Shown one piece after another: positions 25,707-33,574 of a DNA stretch of 64,000 nucleotides. The number at the start of each line of letters is the position of its first letter. The first letter of the stretch is position 1. Under the pieces are notes generated by a model, which was not told where the DNA came from, searched no databases, and saw only the letters and a list, made by a program, of their open reading frames with translations. The translations under genes were made by a program, and so were the position numbers. The DNA is from Coriobacteriaceae bacterium (lineage in GTDB: Bacteria; Actinomycetota; Coriobacteriia; Coriobacteriales; Atopobiaceae): the NCBI GenBank assembly GCA_004557505.1, contig SFGZ01000006.1, positions 1-64,000 on the forward strand, in the 5' to 3' direction.

Positions 25707-26030
25707 CTGTGCCATCACGCGCCCTGTCAGCACTCTGCCGGTACCTAATTTGTCCGGCTCGCACTGCGCACGCAGGCACTGGCCGGCGCTGTCGAGAAGG
25801 ATCTGGACAGAATTTGGTTTGAGAGCACCCTAGAACGTCCAATTCCATCTCGACGGCGCTTGCCTGAGCGTAGTTGGGGACTCCGGTGAAGCGGGTGGCT
25901 CGCCCATCAACCCGCGCGCGGAGAAAATCTCAGCGTGCATGCAGTAGATTCTTGCCACTGCGACGTTTACCGCCCCCAGCGCTGGGTATTTAGATAGATG
26001 TTGGCTTTTCGAGAAGGGAAAGAAGCGCAT

Positions 26031-28001
26031 ATGAAGCAATTCAAGACAGAGTCCAAGAAGCTCCTGGACCTCATGATCAACTCGATCTACACCAACAAGG
26101 AGATCTTCCTGCGCGAACTCGTCTCCAACGCCTCGGACGCCATCGACAAGCTCAGCTTCGAGAGCCTCACCAACTCGGGCGTCCACGTTGACCAGGACTC
26201 GCTCGCCATACGCCTCTCCTTTGACAAGGACGCCCGCACCATCACGGTGAGCGACAACGGCATCGGCATGACCAAGGACGAGCTGGACAAGAATCTGGGT
26301 ACCATCGCCCACTCGGGCTCGGAGGCCTTCAAGGAGGCAAACGCCGAGCACCAGGGCCAGGACATGGACATCATCGGCCAGTTTGGCGTGGGGTTCTACT
26401 CCGCCTTCATGGTCTCCGACAAGGTCCGCGTGGTGAGCCGTGCCTATGGCGCGGACGAGGCCTTTGCCTGGGAGTCGGACGGCAGGAGCGGCTACACCAT
26501 CGAGCCCGCCGCCGAGGGCGAGCGCCCTGGCGACGCCGACCACGGCACTGACGTGACGCTCTTCTTGCGCCCCTCGACCGACGCGGACAACACCGACCGC
26601 TTCCTCTCCGAGTGGGGCCTGCGCGACCTTGTGACGCGCTACTCCAACTACGTGCGCCATCCCATCCAGATGATGGTCACCAAGAGCCGCGAGAAGCCCA
26701 GGTCCGAGGATGCCGGCGACGACTACAAGCCCGAGTACGAGGACTACCAGGAGCTGGAGACCCTCAACTCCATGACGCCCATCTGGAAGAAGCGCTCGGG
26801 CGAGGTCAAGCAGGAGGACTACGACGAGTTCTACAAGTCGACCTTCCACGACTGGGAGAAGCCCCAGCGCACGATCAACTTCCACGCCGAGGGGGCGCTC
26901 TCATACGACGCGCTGCTTTTTATCCCATCGGAGCGGCCCTTCGACCTTTACAGCAAGGATTACGAGAAGGGCCTGGCGCTCTACTCGTCCAACGTCCTCA
27001 TCCAGGAGAAGTGCGCCGACCTCCTGCCCGACTACTACAACTTCGCGCGCGGCATCGTCGACTCCCCCGACGTGACGCTCAACATCTCCCGTGAGACGTT
27101 GCAGCAGAACTCGCAGCTCAGGGCCATCGCGCGCCGCATCGAGAAGAAGATCCACTCCGAGCTCGAGGACATGCGCGACAACGACCGCGAGGGATACGAG
27201 AGGTTCTTTGGCAACTTTGGCCGCGGCCTCAAGTTTGGCATCTACAACTCCTACGGCTCGAAGGCCGCAGACCTCGCAGACCTGCTGCTGTTCTGGTCTG
27301 CCAAGCAGGGCGAGCAGGTCACGCTCAGGGAGTACGTGGACGCCATGCCCGCCGAGCAGGACAAGATCTACTATGCCGCCGGCGACTCGCGCGACCGCCT
27401 GGGCAAGACGCCCGTGGTGGCCTCGGCCGTGGACCACGGCTTCGACGTGCTCCTCTGCACGCAGGACGTCGACGAGTTCATGTTCCAGTCCATGCGGACC
27501 TACCACGTGGACGCCGTGGCCGGCGACTCCGAGCACAAGGGCACCGATGCCCGCGACCTCGAGTTCGCCAACGTCTCCTCCGCCGATCTCGACCTCGCGA
27601 CCGAGGACGAGAAGAAGGCGGCCGACGAGGCGACCACCGAGCACAAGGACCTCATCGACGAGCTCAAGGGCGACCTGGGCGACAAGGTCACCGACGTGCG
27701 CGTGGCGGCCGGCCTGGGCGACGCCCCTGCGACGATTGCCTCCGAGGGCCCGGTCTCGCTCGAGATGGAGCGCGTGATCAGCCAGGGCCCCGAGGCCGCC
27801 TCGGCTCCCAAGGCCCAGCGCGTGTTGCAGCTCAATGCCGCGCACCCCGTCTTTGGGAAGCTCGTCGCGGCACAGGAGGCGGGCGAGAGGGACCGCCTCA
27901 AGCTCATGGGGTCCATCCTCTACGATCAGGCGCTCCTGGTAGAGGGACTTCCCATCGACGACCCGGTGGAGTTCGCGAAGAACGTGGCCGAGCTCATGTA
28001 G
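26031..28001 (+). CDS. htpG: Molecular chaperone HtpG (Hsp90)
   Basis: A 656-residue Hsp90. The N-terminal GHKL ATPase has LRELVSNASDAIDKL, DNGIGM and GQFGVGFYSAFMV; the middle domain has the catalytic arginine region ETLQQNSQLRAI; the C-terminal dimerisation domain ends in VAELM. It refolds or stabilises client proteins in the cytoplasm. I chose the ATG at 26031 before KQFKTESKKLLDLM, where the family begins. The last 76 bases overlap, antisense, the end of a LysR gene. No CIRCE-like repeat is visible upstream. Confidence 0.96.
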   Translation: MKQFKTESKKLLDLMINSIYTNKEIFLRELVSNASDAIDKLSFESLTNSGVHVDQDSLAIRLSFDKDARTITVSDNGIGMTKDELDKNLGTIAHSGSEAFKEANAEHQGQDMDIIGQFGVGFYSAFMVSDKVRVVSRAYGADEAFAWESDGRSGYTIEPAAEGERPGDADHGTDVTLFLRPSTDADNTDRFLSEWGLRDLVTRYSNYVRHPIQMMVTKSREKPRSEDAGDDYKPEYEDYQELETLNSMTPIWKKRSGEVKQEDYDEFYKSTFHDWEKPQRTINFHAEGALSYDALLFIPSERPFDLYSKDYEKGLALYSSNVLIQEKCADLLPDYYNFARGIVDSPDVTLNISRETLQQNSQLRAIARRIEKKIHSELEDMRDNDREGYERFFGNFGRGLKFGIYNSYGSKAADLADLLLFWSAKQGEQVTLREYVDAMPAEQDKIYYAAGDSRDRLGKTPVVASAVDHGFDVLLCTQDVDEFMFQSMRTYHVDAVAGDSEHKGTDARDLEFANVSSADLDLATEDEKKAADEATTEHKDLIDELKGDLGDKVTDVRVAAGLGDAPATIASEGPVSLEMERVISQGPEAASAPKAQRVLQLNAAHPVFGKLVAAQEAGERDRLKLMGSILYDQALLVEGLPIDDPVEFAKNVAELM

Positions 28002-29092
28002 GGGCCGCTGTGGGCGCGGTGTTGCAGCCGCGCCCACTCGGCGGCCTCGCCCGGCGCCGCCGCGCCCTCGGGTGCGCCCTGCTCGGCGCCGTCTGCTCCA
28101 CCGGCGGCGCCCGTTCCGCCGACACCCCCTGCGTCCCCGGCAACGGCCCTCGCGACCTCTTTGGAGGGAACGAGGGCGTTCTTGTCCGCAAATCCCATGA
28201 TGAGCCGGTTGAGCTCGGCGATGTAGTCCAGCGCCAGGCTCGAGAGCTTGCGCTCGCGATGCACCACGTAGCCCACGTTCATGACCTCGTCCACGTCCAG
28301 CGGGACGGCCACGATGCCATCGAGCATCTCGTCCGAGCGCACGCCCGTCGAGACGAGGAAGCCGTCGTAGCGGCGGAGGAGGCTCGTCATGGTCGCGCGG
28401 TCGCTCACGGTGATGCGCTGGCGGTGGGGGAGCGACGAGAGGGGCTCCTCGGAATAGTAGAGCGAGCCCTCTGGACCCTGCTCGAAGGTGTAGCGCGGGT
28501 AGCCCCCGAGGTCCTGCACGCGAACGCGGTCAAGCTTCGCAAGGGGGTGCCCCTCGCGGACAAAGACGTGCGGGCGCGCCCGGAAGAGCGAGACGAAGCG
28601 CAGGCTGGCCTCGTCCAGGCGGCGCCTGAGCACGCGCTCGTTGTAGGTGGAGAGGAAGAGCACGCCGATGTCGCTCCTGAAGGAGCGCACGTCGTCGATC
28701 ACGTCGGCCGTGCGCGTCTCGCGCAGCGTGAACTCGCAGGACTCGTCATGGCGCTTGGTGACGAACTCCGTGAAGGCGTTCACCACGAAGGCGTAGTGCT
28801 GGGACGAGACGGACAGCTTACGGTGGGCGTCGCTCCGGTCGCTCTCGTAGTGGCGGATCATGAGGTCTGCCTGCTCGACCACCTGGCGCGCGTAGGCGAG
28901 GAGCTCCACGCCCTCCGAGGTGAGCGTTATGCCCTTGTTCGTGCGGTTGAAGACCTTGACGCCCATCTCCTCCTCGAGCTCGCGGATGGAGGTGGAGAGC
29001 GCCGACTGCGAGATGTAGTGGCTGTGCGCCACGGAGTTGATGGATCCGCTCTCCGCGACGGCTATGAGGTAGCGGAGCTGTCGCAGCCGCAT
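27926..29092 (-). CDS. LysR-family regulator with a low-complexity C-terminal tail
   Basis: A 388-residue protein with the LysR helix-turn-helix at the N-terminus (SINSVAHSHYISQSALSTSI) and an effector domain to about residue 305. The following 80 residues are glycine/alanine-rich (DAGGVGGTGAAGGADGAEQG) and the last 25 codons lie antisense within the 3' end of htpG. Normal LysR proteins end at about 300-310 residues, so the tail may be an extension after loss of the original stop. The ATG is directly after the exonuclease stop, so both are one transcription unit. The targets are unknown. Confidence 0.83.
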   Translation of the reverse strand: MRLRQLRYLIAVAESGSINSVAHSHYISQSALSTSIRELEEEMGVKVFNRTNKGITLTSEGVELLAYARQVVEQADLMIRHYESDRSDAHRKLSVSSQHYAFVVNAFTEFVTKRHDESCEFTLRETRTADVIDDVRSFRSDIGVLFLSTYNERVLRRRLDEASLRFVSLFRARPHVFVREGHPLAKLDRVRVQDLGGYPRYTFEQGPEGSLYYSEEPLSSLPHRQRITVSDRATMTSLLRRYDGFLVSTGVRSDEMLDGIVAVPLDVDEVMNVGYVVHRERKLSSLALDYIAELNRLIMGFADKNALVPSKEVARAVAGDAGGVGGTGAAGGADGAEQGAPEGAAAPGEAAEWARLQHRAHSGPYMSSATFFANSTGSSMGSPSTRSA

Positions 29093-29093
29093 G

Positions 29094-30077
29094 CTAGCCC
29101 TCCTCGCGCTGCCCGGGGAACATCTTGCGCTCCGAGAACTCGGCCTGCACGGTCGCGAGCATGAGGTCCACGTCCTCGAGGCCGAGGTGGCGCTCCTTCT
29201 CGTTCTTGCCCAGGGTCCCGCGCCGGCGTGCCCAGTTCTCGAGCGTGGCGGGATGGGACTCGCGGGGGAGCAGACGCACCTCCGGGTCGACGCGGCGGCA
29301 GATGTCGCGGGTGTCTATGGGCACGACCTTGCCGGCCTTGCGGGCCTCGGCGTAGCCGTCCACGTTGAGCATGAACCAGGAGTCCTCGAAGGCCGCGTTG
29401 TGGGCCATGTAGGGAAAGGCGGTGAGGGCCGCGAGGATGGCCTTCTGCATCTTGGGGTTCTCGCGCAGGGGCGCCACGCCCTCGAGGTCCCCCCACGTTA
29501 TGTGGTGGATCTCCGAGAGCGGCACGCCCTTCTCGGCGTACATCTCCGGCATGCCGCAGTAGGCGGAATAGGGGTTGGTCGGCTTGGCCGTGGGCGTGAG
29601 GTTCATGAACTCGAGGCCCACGTTGATCACGTAGCCGCGGTCTGGCTCGCGGTCCGAGGTCTCGAGGTCGATGCCCACCACGGCGCCCCATACTGGCGCG
29701 TCGATGTAGGCGATGCCCAGGTCGGACGCCGTGGGGCCCGAGACGCGCGCGACCTCCTCGTCGCTTCTGTGCTGAAGCGCGGCCACACCGTGGATGAGGT
29801 CGGCGTCCGAGAGGCGCCGCGCGAGGTTGAGGCCGGATGTGTTGCGCAGGCGCTCGATGCCGTAGCGGTCGCAGATGTCGCGGTTTCTGTCGGCAAGGCC
29901 CCTCACCAGGTCGAACGAGAAGGGCTCGCGGCCCTGGGGCGCCGACTTCCAGGCGTCGGTCAAGACCTTGATGGCCTCCTCGTTCTTCGAGCGCTCCTGG
30001 ACGAGGGAGTCGTCGTCCGTGAGAAAGCCTGGGAAGACGAAGGCGTTTGCCTGTTCGATTGCCTGGGAGAGGTCCAT
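29094..30077 (-). CDS. DEDDh-type 3'-5' exonuclease-like protein
   Basis: A 327-residue protein. From about residue 130 it carries an RNase H-like exonuclease domain: Exo I GIDLETSD, Exo II MAHNAAFEDSWF and Exo III as RHLGLEDVDLM with the H-x4-D spacing of DEDDh enzymes such as DnaQ. The N-terminal 120 residues are helical and do not match a family I know. It may trim DNA or RNA ends; the substrate is not evident. It is cotranscribed with the LysR gene downstream, and the hairpin-repeat cluster at 30281 lies upstream. Confidence 0.72.
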   Translation of the reverse strand: MDLSQAIEQANAFVFPGFLTDDDSLVQERSKNEEAIKVLTDAWKSAPQGREPFSFDLVRGLADRNRDICDRYGIERLRNTSGLNLARRLSDADLIHGVAALQHRSDEEVARVSGPTASDLGIAYIDAPVWGAVVGIDLETSDREPDRGYVINVGLEFMNLTPTAKPTNPYSAYCGMPEMYAEKGVPLSEIHHITWGDLEGVAPLRENPKMQKAILAALTAFPYMAHNAAFEDSWFMLNVDGYAEARKAGKVVPIDTRDICRRVDPEVRLLPRESHPATLENWARRRGTLGKNEKERHLGLEDVDLMLATVQAEFSERKMFPGQREEG

Positions 30078-30280
30078 GCTTGCCGCTTTCGCTCATGGCG
30101 GGGGCTGCCCGCGTCGCCTTTGTCGTGTGAGGTGTCCGGTCGAACCGGGCAGAGCCATACAGATTAGCAGAGGGGCGTGTCGGCGGTGCGCCGGGATGGC
30201 GGGGATGTGGCGCGCGGCGGTCGCCCGCCGCCCCCGGCGGCGCGGATTCTCCGGTGGCGGGCGGCTTTCGGTGCCGCGGT

Positions 30281-30409
30281 TTCTCGACATTTAAGCTGCC
30301 CTAACCGTCTAAAATCCGCGTCTGGATATTGGCTCCGCTGTATTTAGACGGTTAGCTGCCCCTAAACGTCCGAAAAAATCCTAAACGGCGAAAATCCGCG
30401 AGATTATCG
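30281..30409. repeat. GACGTTTAG/CTAACCGTC hairpin-repeat cluster, locus 1
   Basis: Contains GACATTTAAG-CTGCC-CTAACCGTC, then the linker CCGCGTCTGGATATTGGCTC, then GACGGTTAG-CTGCCC-CTAAACGTC and a further CTAAACGGCG half unit. The same hairpin and linker plan recurs at 39706-39898 and 50045-50278. It lies in the 398-base gap between the exonuclease start and the end of the amidotransferase gene. GC-rich hairpins fill the rest of that gap. Confidence 0.75.
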
Positions 30410-30429
30410 GCGCAGAAGCCCGGAACCCC

Positions 30430-30474
30430 GCGCCGGCGGCCGCCGCCGCCCCCCCGGCGGCCGCGGCACCGGCG
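30430..30474. terminator. Very GC-rich stem-loop after the amidotransferase gene
   Basis: CGCCGGCGGCCGCCGCC pairs with GGCGGCCGCGGCACCGGCG around a C-run, starting one base beyond the stop of the minus-strand amidotransferase gene. There is no T-run, so a rho-independent role is uncertain; it may protect the 3' end of the transcript. Confidence 0.45.
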
Positions 30475-30475
30475 C

Positions 30476-31303
30476 CTACGTCGCGATGACCTCGGGCCAG
30501 GCGTCGCCGAACTTCTTGCGCAGGTCGAGAATGGCCTCGCAGAACGTGTACCCGTGCGGTGCCGAGGTTCGCACCAGGCGGCCGTCGCGGTAGGCGATGA
30601 GACGGTTCCTGGGCACCGGCCTCCAGAGGCCGTCCTCGGCCTCGCCACCGAGCGGCTTTGTCGAGAAGACAATGGCGTCGTCCGACACCTGGCGGAAGTT
30701 GAGCGTGTCCTCCGACGTGTTGGTGTGTACGTATGTGTAGGTGCCGTCATCCATGATGAGGTTCAGGCGGTTGAGGTTCGAGATCTGCGAGAGGGCGCTG
30801 GCCAGCGCGTCAAAGGTGCCATCGAAGCCAAGGGCGCCGCCCGTGCGCATGGCCGCCTCGTCCAGGACGTCGAGGAGGAAGAGCATCGCGCGCTCGCTGT
30901 CCGTCTCGCCTTGCTCAAGGCGGTCGTAGCCTGCGAGCAGCTCTTCGTTGAAGAGGATGCCGTTGTGGACGAGGGTCCACTCGCGTCCGGAGATGTCCGA
31001 GCCCAGGAAGGGGTGGTTGTTCTCCACGCTCTGCGTGCCGCAGGTGGAGAAGCGGATGTGCGCCTCCAGGCGGCATGCCTCGACGGGCTGCGCCAGGATC
31101 TTGGGCAGAAGCGCGGACTCGTAGGCGGGGATGGCCTCACGCCAGAGCACCACGTCCGCCTCCGGGTCACCGGGGCTGCCATGGTCGTCTCGCCACGAGA
31201 GGCCCCAGCCATGCGGGTTGTCATGGCTGTGGGTGTAGAACTCCCTCAGGTAGGCGTTGGCCAAGACCGGCCTTCCCGAGTTGATCGCGAAGAGCTCGCA
31301 CAT
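30476..31303 (-). CDS. Class II glutamine amidotransferase (YafJ/EgtC-like)
   Basis: A 275-residue Ntn-type amidotransferase domain. Cys2 after the initiator Met is the nucleophile (MCELFAINSGRP), and HNPHGWGLS-like DNPHGWGLS, RFSTCGTQSVENNHPF and LVHNGILFN are the glutamine-binding blocks. No acceptor domain is attached, so it needs a partner or acts on a free gamma-glutamyl compound, as in EgtC. The context gives no hint of a partner. It is a single gene between the repeat cluster and mgtC. Confidence 0.85.
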   Translation of the reverse strand: MCELFAINSGRPVLANAYLREFYTHSHDNPHGWGLSWRDDHGSPGDPEADVVLWREAIPAYESALLPKILAQPVEACRLEAHIRFSTCGTQSVENNHPFLGSDISGREWTLVHNGILFNEELLAGYDRLEQGETDSERAMLFLLDVLDEAAMRTGGALGFDGTFDALASALSQISNLNRLNLIMDDGTYTYVHTNTSEDTLNFRQVSDDAIVFSTKPLGGEAEDGLWRPVPRNRLIAYRDGRLVRTSAPHGYTFCEAILDLRKKFGDAWPEVIAT

Positions 31304-31435
31304 GCCGGGCGTCCGATCTCGAGTGGGGGCGGGTATGAGACGATGATAGCGCGTCCCGTGCGACGGCGCGGCTGGCTGGCCACCGACAGCCGATCACGGA
31401 CAGCCGCCGGCCTCCAATGCTGCCGGCCAATGCGC

Positions 31436-32143
31436 CTAGATCTCGTCGGCGAAGGTGACAAAGTCGAGGTTGCCTATGGACTCTATGAAGAGGCTCTTGC
31501 GGCCCATGGATGAAAGCTCCACAGAGAAGGTCGCCGCCGTGCCCTTTCTACCGTTCTGGCCCCGTAGGACCTCGAAGTTCTCATATGCGCAGTCCCACGA
31601 GTGCAGCTTGCGGAGAAGCTCGCGCACGCCCGAGGGCTCGTCGAACTCCACGTAGACGTCGAAGGTCTTTGAAGCCTGGCGGATCACGCGGTCAAGGCGG
31701 TTGAGCCCCTCGAAGGTGAGCAACACGAAGAACAGGCCGATGAGCGCTCCCTCCGCAAAGCCGATGCCCGCCGCCAGCCCAATGCACGCGCAGGCCCAGA
31801 GGCCGGCGGCCGTGGTGAGTCCGCGGACCTCGTTTTTGCCAGTCACGAGGATGGTGCCCACGCCGAGAAACCCTACGCCCGAGATGACCTGGGCACCGAT
31901 GCGGTTGATGTCTCCATTCGCGTCCGGGAACTGGTGGAGCACGTACTCGCTCACGATCATGGCCATGGCCGCGCCGATGCACACAAGGACGTGGGTCTTG
32001 ACGCCCGCACCCTTGTTGTGGAACTCGCGGTCGATGCCGATGGCCGCGCCCACGAGGGTTGCGAGGAGCAGCCTCAGGAAGACGGCATGGACTCCCCATG
32101 CCGCCGTCTCGGAAACGAAGCTTTGCCAGGCGGCACCGATCAT
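31436..32143 (-). CDS. MgtC/SapB-family membrane protein
   Basis: A 235-residue protein with four or five N-terminal helices containing GAAIGIDREFHNKGAGVKTH and GVGFLGVGTILV, the MgtC core, and a soluble ACT-like C-terminal domain (about 160-235). Family members affect Mg2+ starvation survival, membrane potential and F-ATPase activity. It starts 12 bases after the phosphofructokinase stop, so the two are cotranscribed. GAGAGGGA lies before the ATG. Confidence 0.86.
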   Translation of the reverse strand: MIGAAWQSFVSETAAWGVHAVFLRLLLATLVGAAIGIDREFHNKGAGVKTHVLVCIGAAMAMIVSEYVLHQFPDANGDINRIGAQVISGVGFLGVGTILVTGKNEVRGLTTAAGLWACACIGLAAGIGFAEGALIGLFFVLLTFEGLNRLDRVIRQASKTFDVYVEFDEPSGVRELLRKLHSWDCAYENFEVLRGQNGRKGTAATFSVELSSMGRKSLFIESIGNLDFVTFADEI

Positions 32144-32155
32144 GCGTCCCTCTCG

Positions 32156-33235
32156 CTACTCGTCGCCGAAGCTGATGCCCAGGAGCTTGGCCTCGCGGAC
32201 GAGGTCGCAGTTGGGGTCGACGTACTTGAGCTTGCCGGCCACATCCTCGAGGGGGACGCGGCACATCTTGCCGTTCACCTGGGCGATCATGTAGCCGAAC
32301 TTGCCCTCGAGGCAGCCGCGCGCCGCCTCCACGCCGCACTGCGTGGCAAAGATGCGGTCCTGAGCGTCCGGCTGCCCGCCGCGCTGGGTGTGGCCCGGCA
32401 CGGCTACGCGGACCTCGCGGTCGGTCCTGCGGGCGATCTCTTCGGCGATGTCATAGGCCACGGAGGGCTTGACTCGCTCGGCCACGAGCCGCTTATAGTC
32501 CTTCTTCTTCATGGCCGCCTGCTCCCTGGAGATGGCGCCCTCCGCACATACGATGATCGCGAAGCGGCCGCCGTTCTCCTCGCGCCTGTCGATGGCCTTG
32601 ACCACGTTGTCCATGTCGTAGGGGATCTCGGGGATGAGGATGACGTCGGCGCCGCCGGCCACGCCCGCGTAGAGGGGGATCCAGCCCACCTTGTGACCCA
32701 TGATCTCGATGACGAAGACGCGCCCGTGCGAGCTCGCCGTGGTGTGGATGTCGTCAATGCAGCGGGTGGCCACGTCGGTTGCCGAGGTGAAGCCAAAGGT
32801 GAGATCGGTGCCCCAGGTGTCGTTGTCGATGGTCTTGGGCAGCGCGATGACGTGCAGGCCCTCCTGCACGAGGCGGTTGGCCGTCTTGGTCGATCCGTTG
32901 CCGCCCAGCATGAAGAGGCAGTCGAGCTTGAGGCTCTTGTAGGTGCGCTTCATGGCGGGGACCTTCACCGTGCCGTCTGCCTCGGGGACGTCGAGCAACT
33001 TGAACGGCGTGCGGCTGGTGCCCAGCACGGTCCCTCCCTGCGTGAGCAGGCCCGAGAAGTCGCCCGGGGTCATCTGGATGCAGCGGTTGTGGATAAGGCC
33101 CTGGTAGCCATCGAGAAATCCGTAGATCTCGACGTCCTGCCTGCTGTTGTGCATGATGGTCTTGACGATGGCGCGCATGGTGGCGTTGAGCGCCTGGCAG
33201 TCGCCGCCGCTGGTGAGAAGGCCTATCCTCAGCAT
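32156..33235 (-). CDS. pfkA: 6-phosphofructokinase with atypical GGNGS/PKTIDND active site
   Basis: A 359-residue PFK. The start is placed at the ATG at 33235 (MLRIGLLTSGGDCQALNA), with AGGAAG upstream. Catalytic PKTIDND, MGHKVGW and GHTQRGG are present. Classical ATP-PFKs have GGDGS and PGTIDND, while pyrophosphate enzymes have GGDDS and PKTIDND. This one keeps the ATP-type glycine but has Asn for the Mg-binding Asp and the Lys of the pyrophosphate type. The phosphoryl donor is therefore uncertain. It is the upstream gene of a pair with mgtC. The 339-base gap upstream (33236-33574) shows no gene. Confidence 0.9.
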   Translation of the reverse strand: MLRIGLLTSGGDCQALNATMRAIVKTIMHNSRQDVEIYGFLDGYQGLIHNRCIQMTPGDFSGLLTQGGTVLGTSRTPFKLLDVPEADGTVKVPAMKRTYKSLKLDCLFMLGGNGSTKTANRLVQEGLHVIALPKTIDNDTWGTDLTFGFTSATDVATRCIDDIHTTASSHGRVFVIEIMGHKVGWIPLYAGVAGGADVILIPEIPYDMDNVVKAIDRREENGGRFAIIVCAEGAISREQAAMKKKDYKRLVAERVKPSVAYDIAEEIARRTDREVRVAVPGHTQRGGQPDAQDRIFATQCGVEAARGCLEGKFGYMIAQVNGKMCRVPLEDVAGKLKYVDPNCDLVREAKLLGISFGDE

Positions 33236-33574
33236 GATTCTTCCTCTCCCGTGGTCCGTCGCCCCTGACGGACGCCTGATGAGAGTGTGGCACAAGTTGG
33301 GGTCTCCCGTCGCGTCGGCCGCCAAAGGGGGCCGGCCCGGCGTGGGCGCAGGGTGGGGCTCACGCACCCGCATCGGTGTCGTCTTCCGGGCAGCGGTCTG
33401 CTACCCCAGGGCCTGCGCGCTCCCTCCGCGAGCTCTTTTGCTGGTTCATTCGCGGTCGGGTGTGACCGGCGAGGTTGCTGCCGGAGAAAGGTTGACAGGC
33501 AGCCTACGGGAACTTTCGCTTGCAATTCCCCCCCGTAAAGTAGTGCCCACAGACCGACAGGAGGAGGTAGTGCT

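Noticed and set aside
28010..29164. Long plus-strand frame opposite the LysR gene
   Set aside because: Composition is typical of a shadow frame; LysR on the other strand has full family similarity and a good start.
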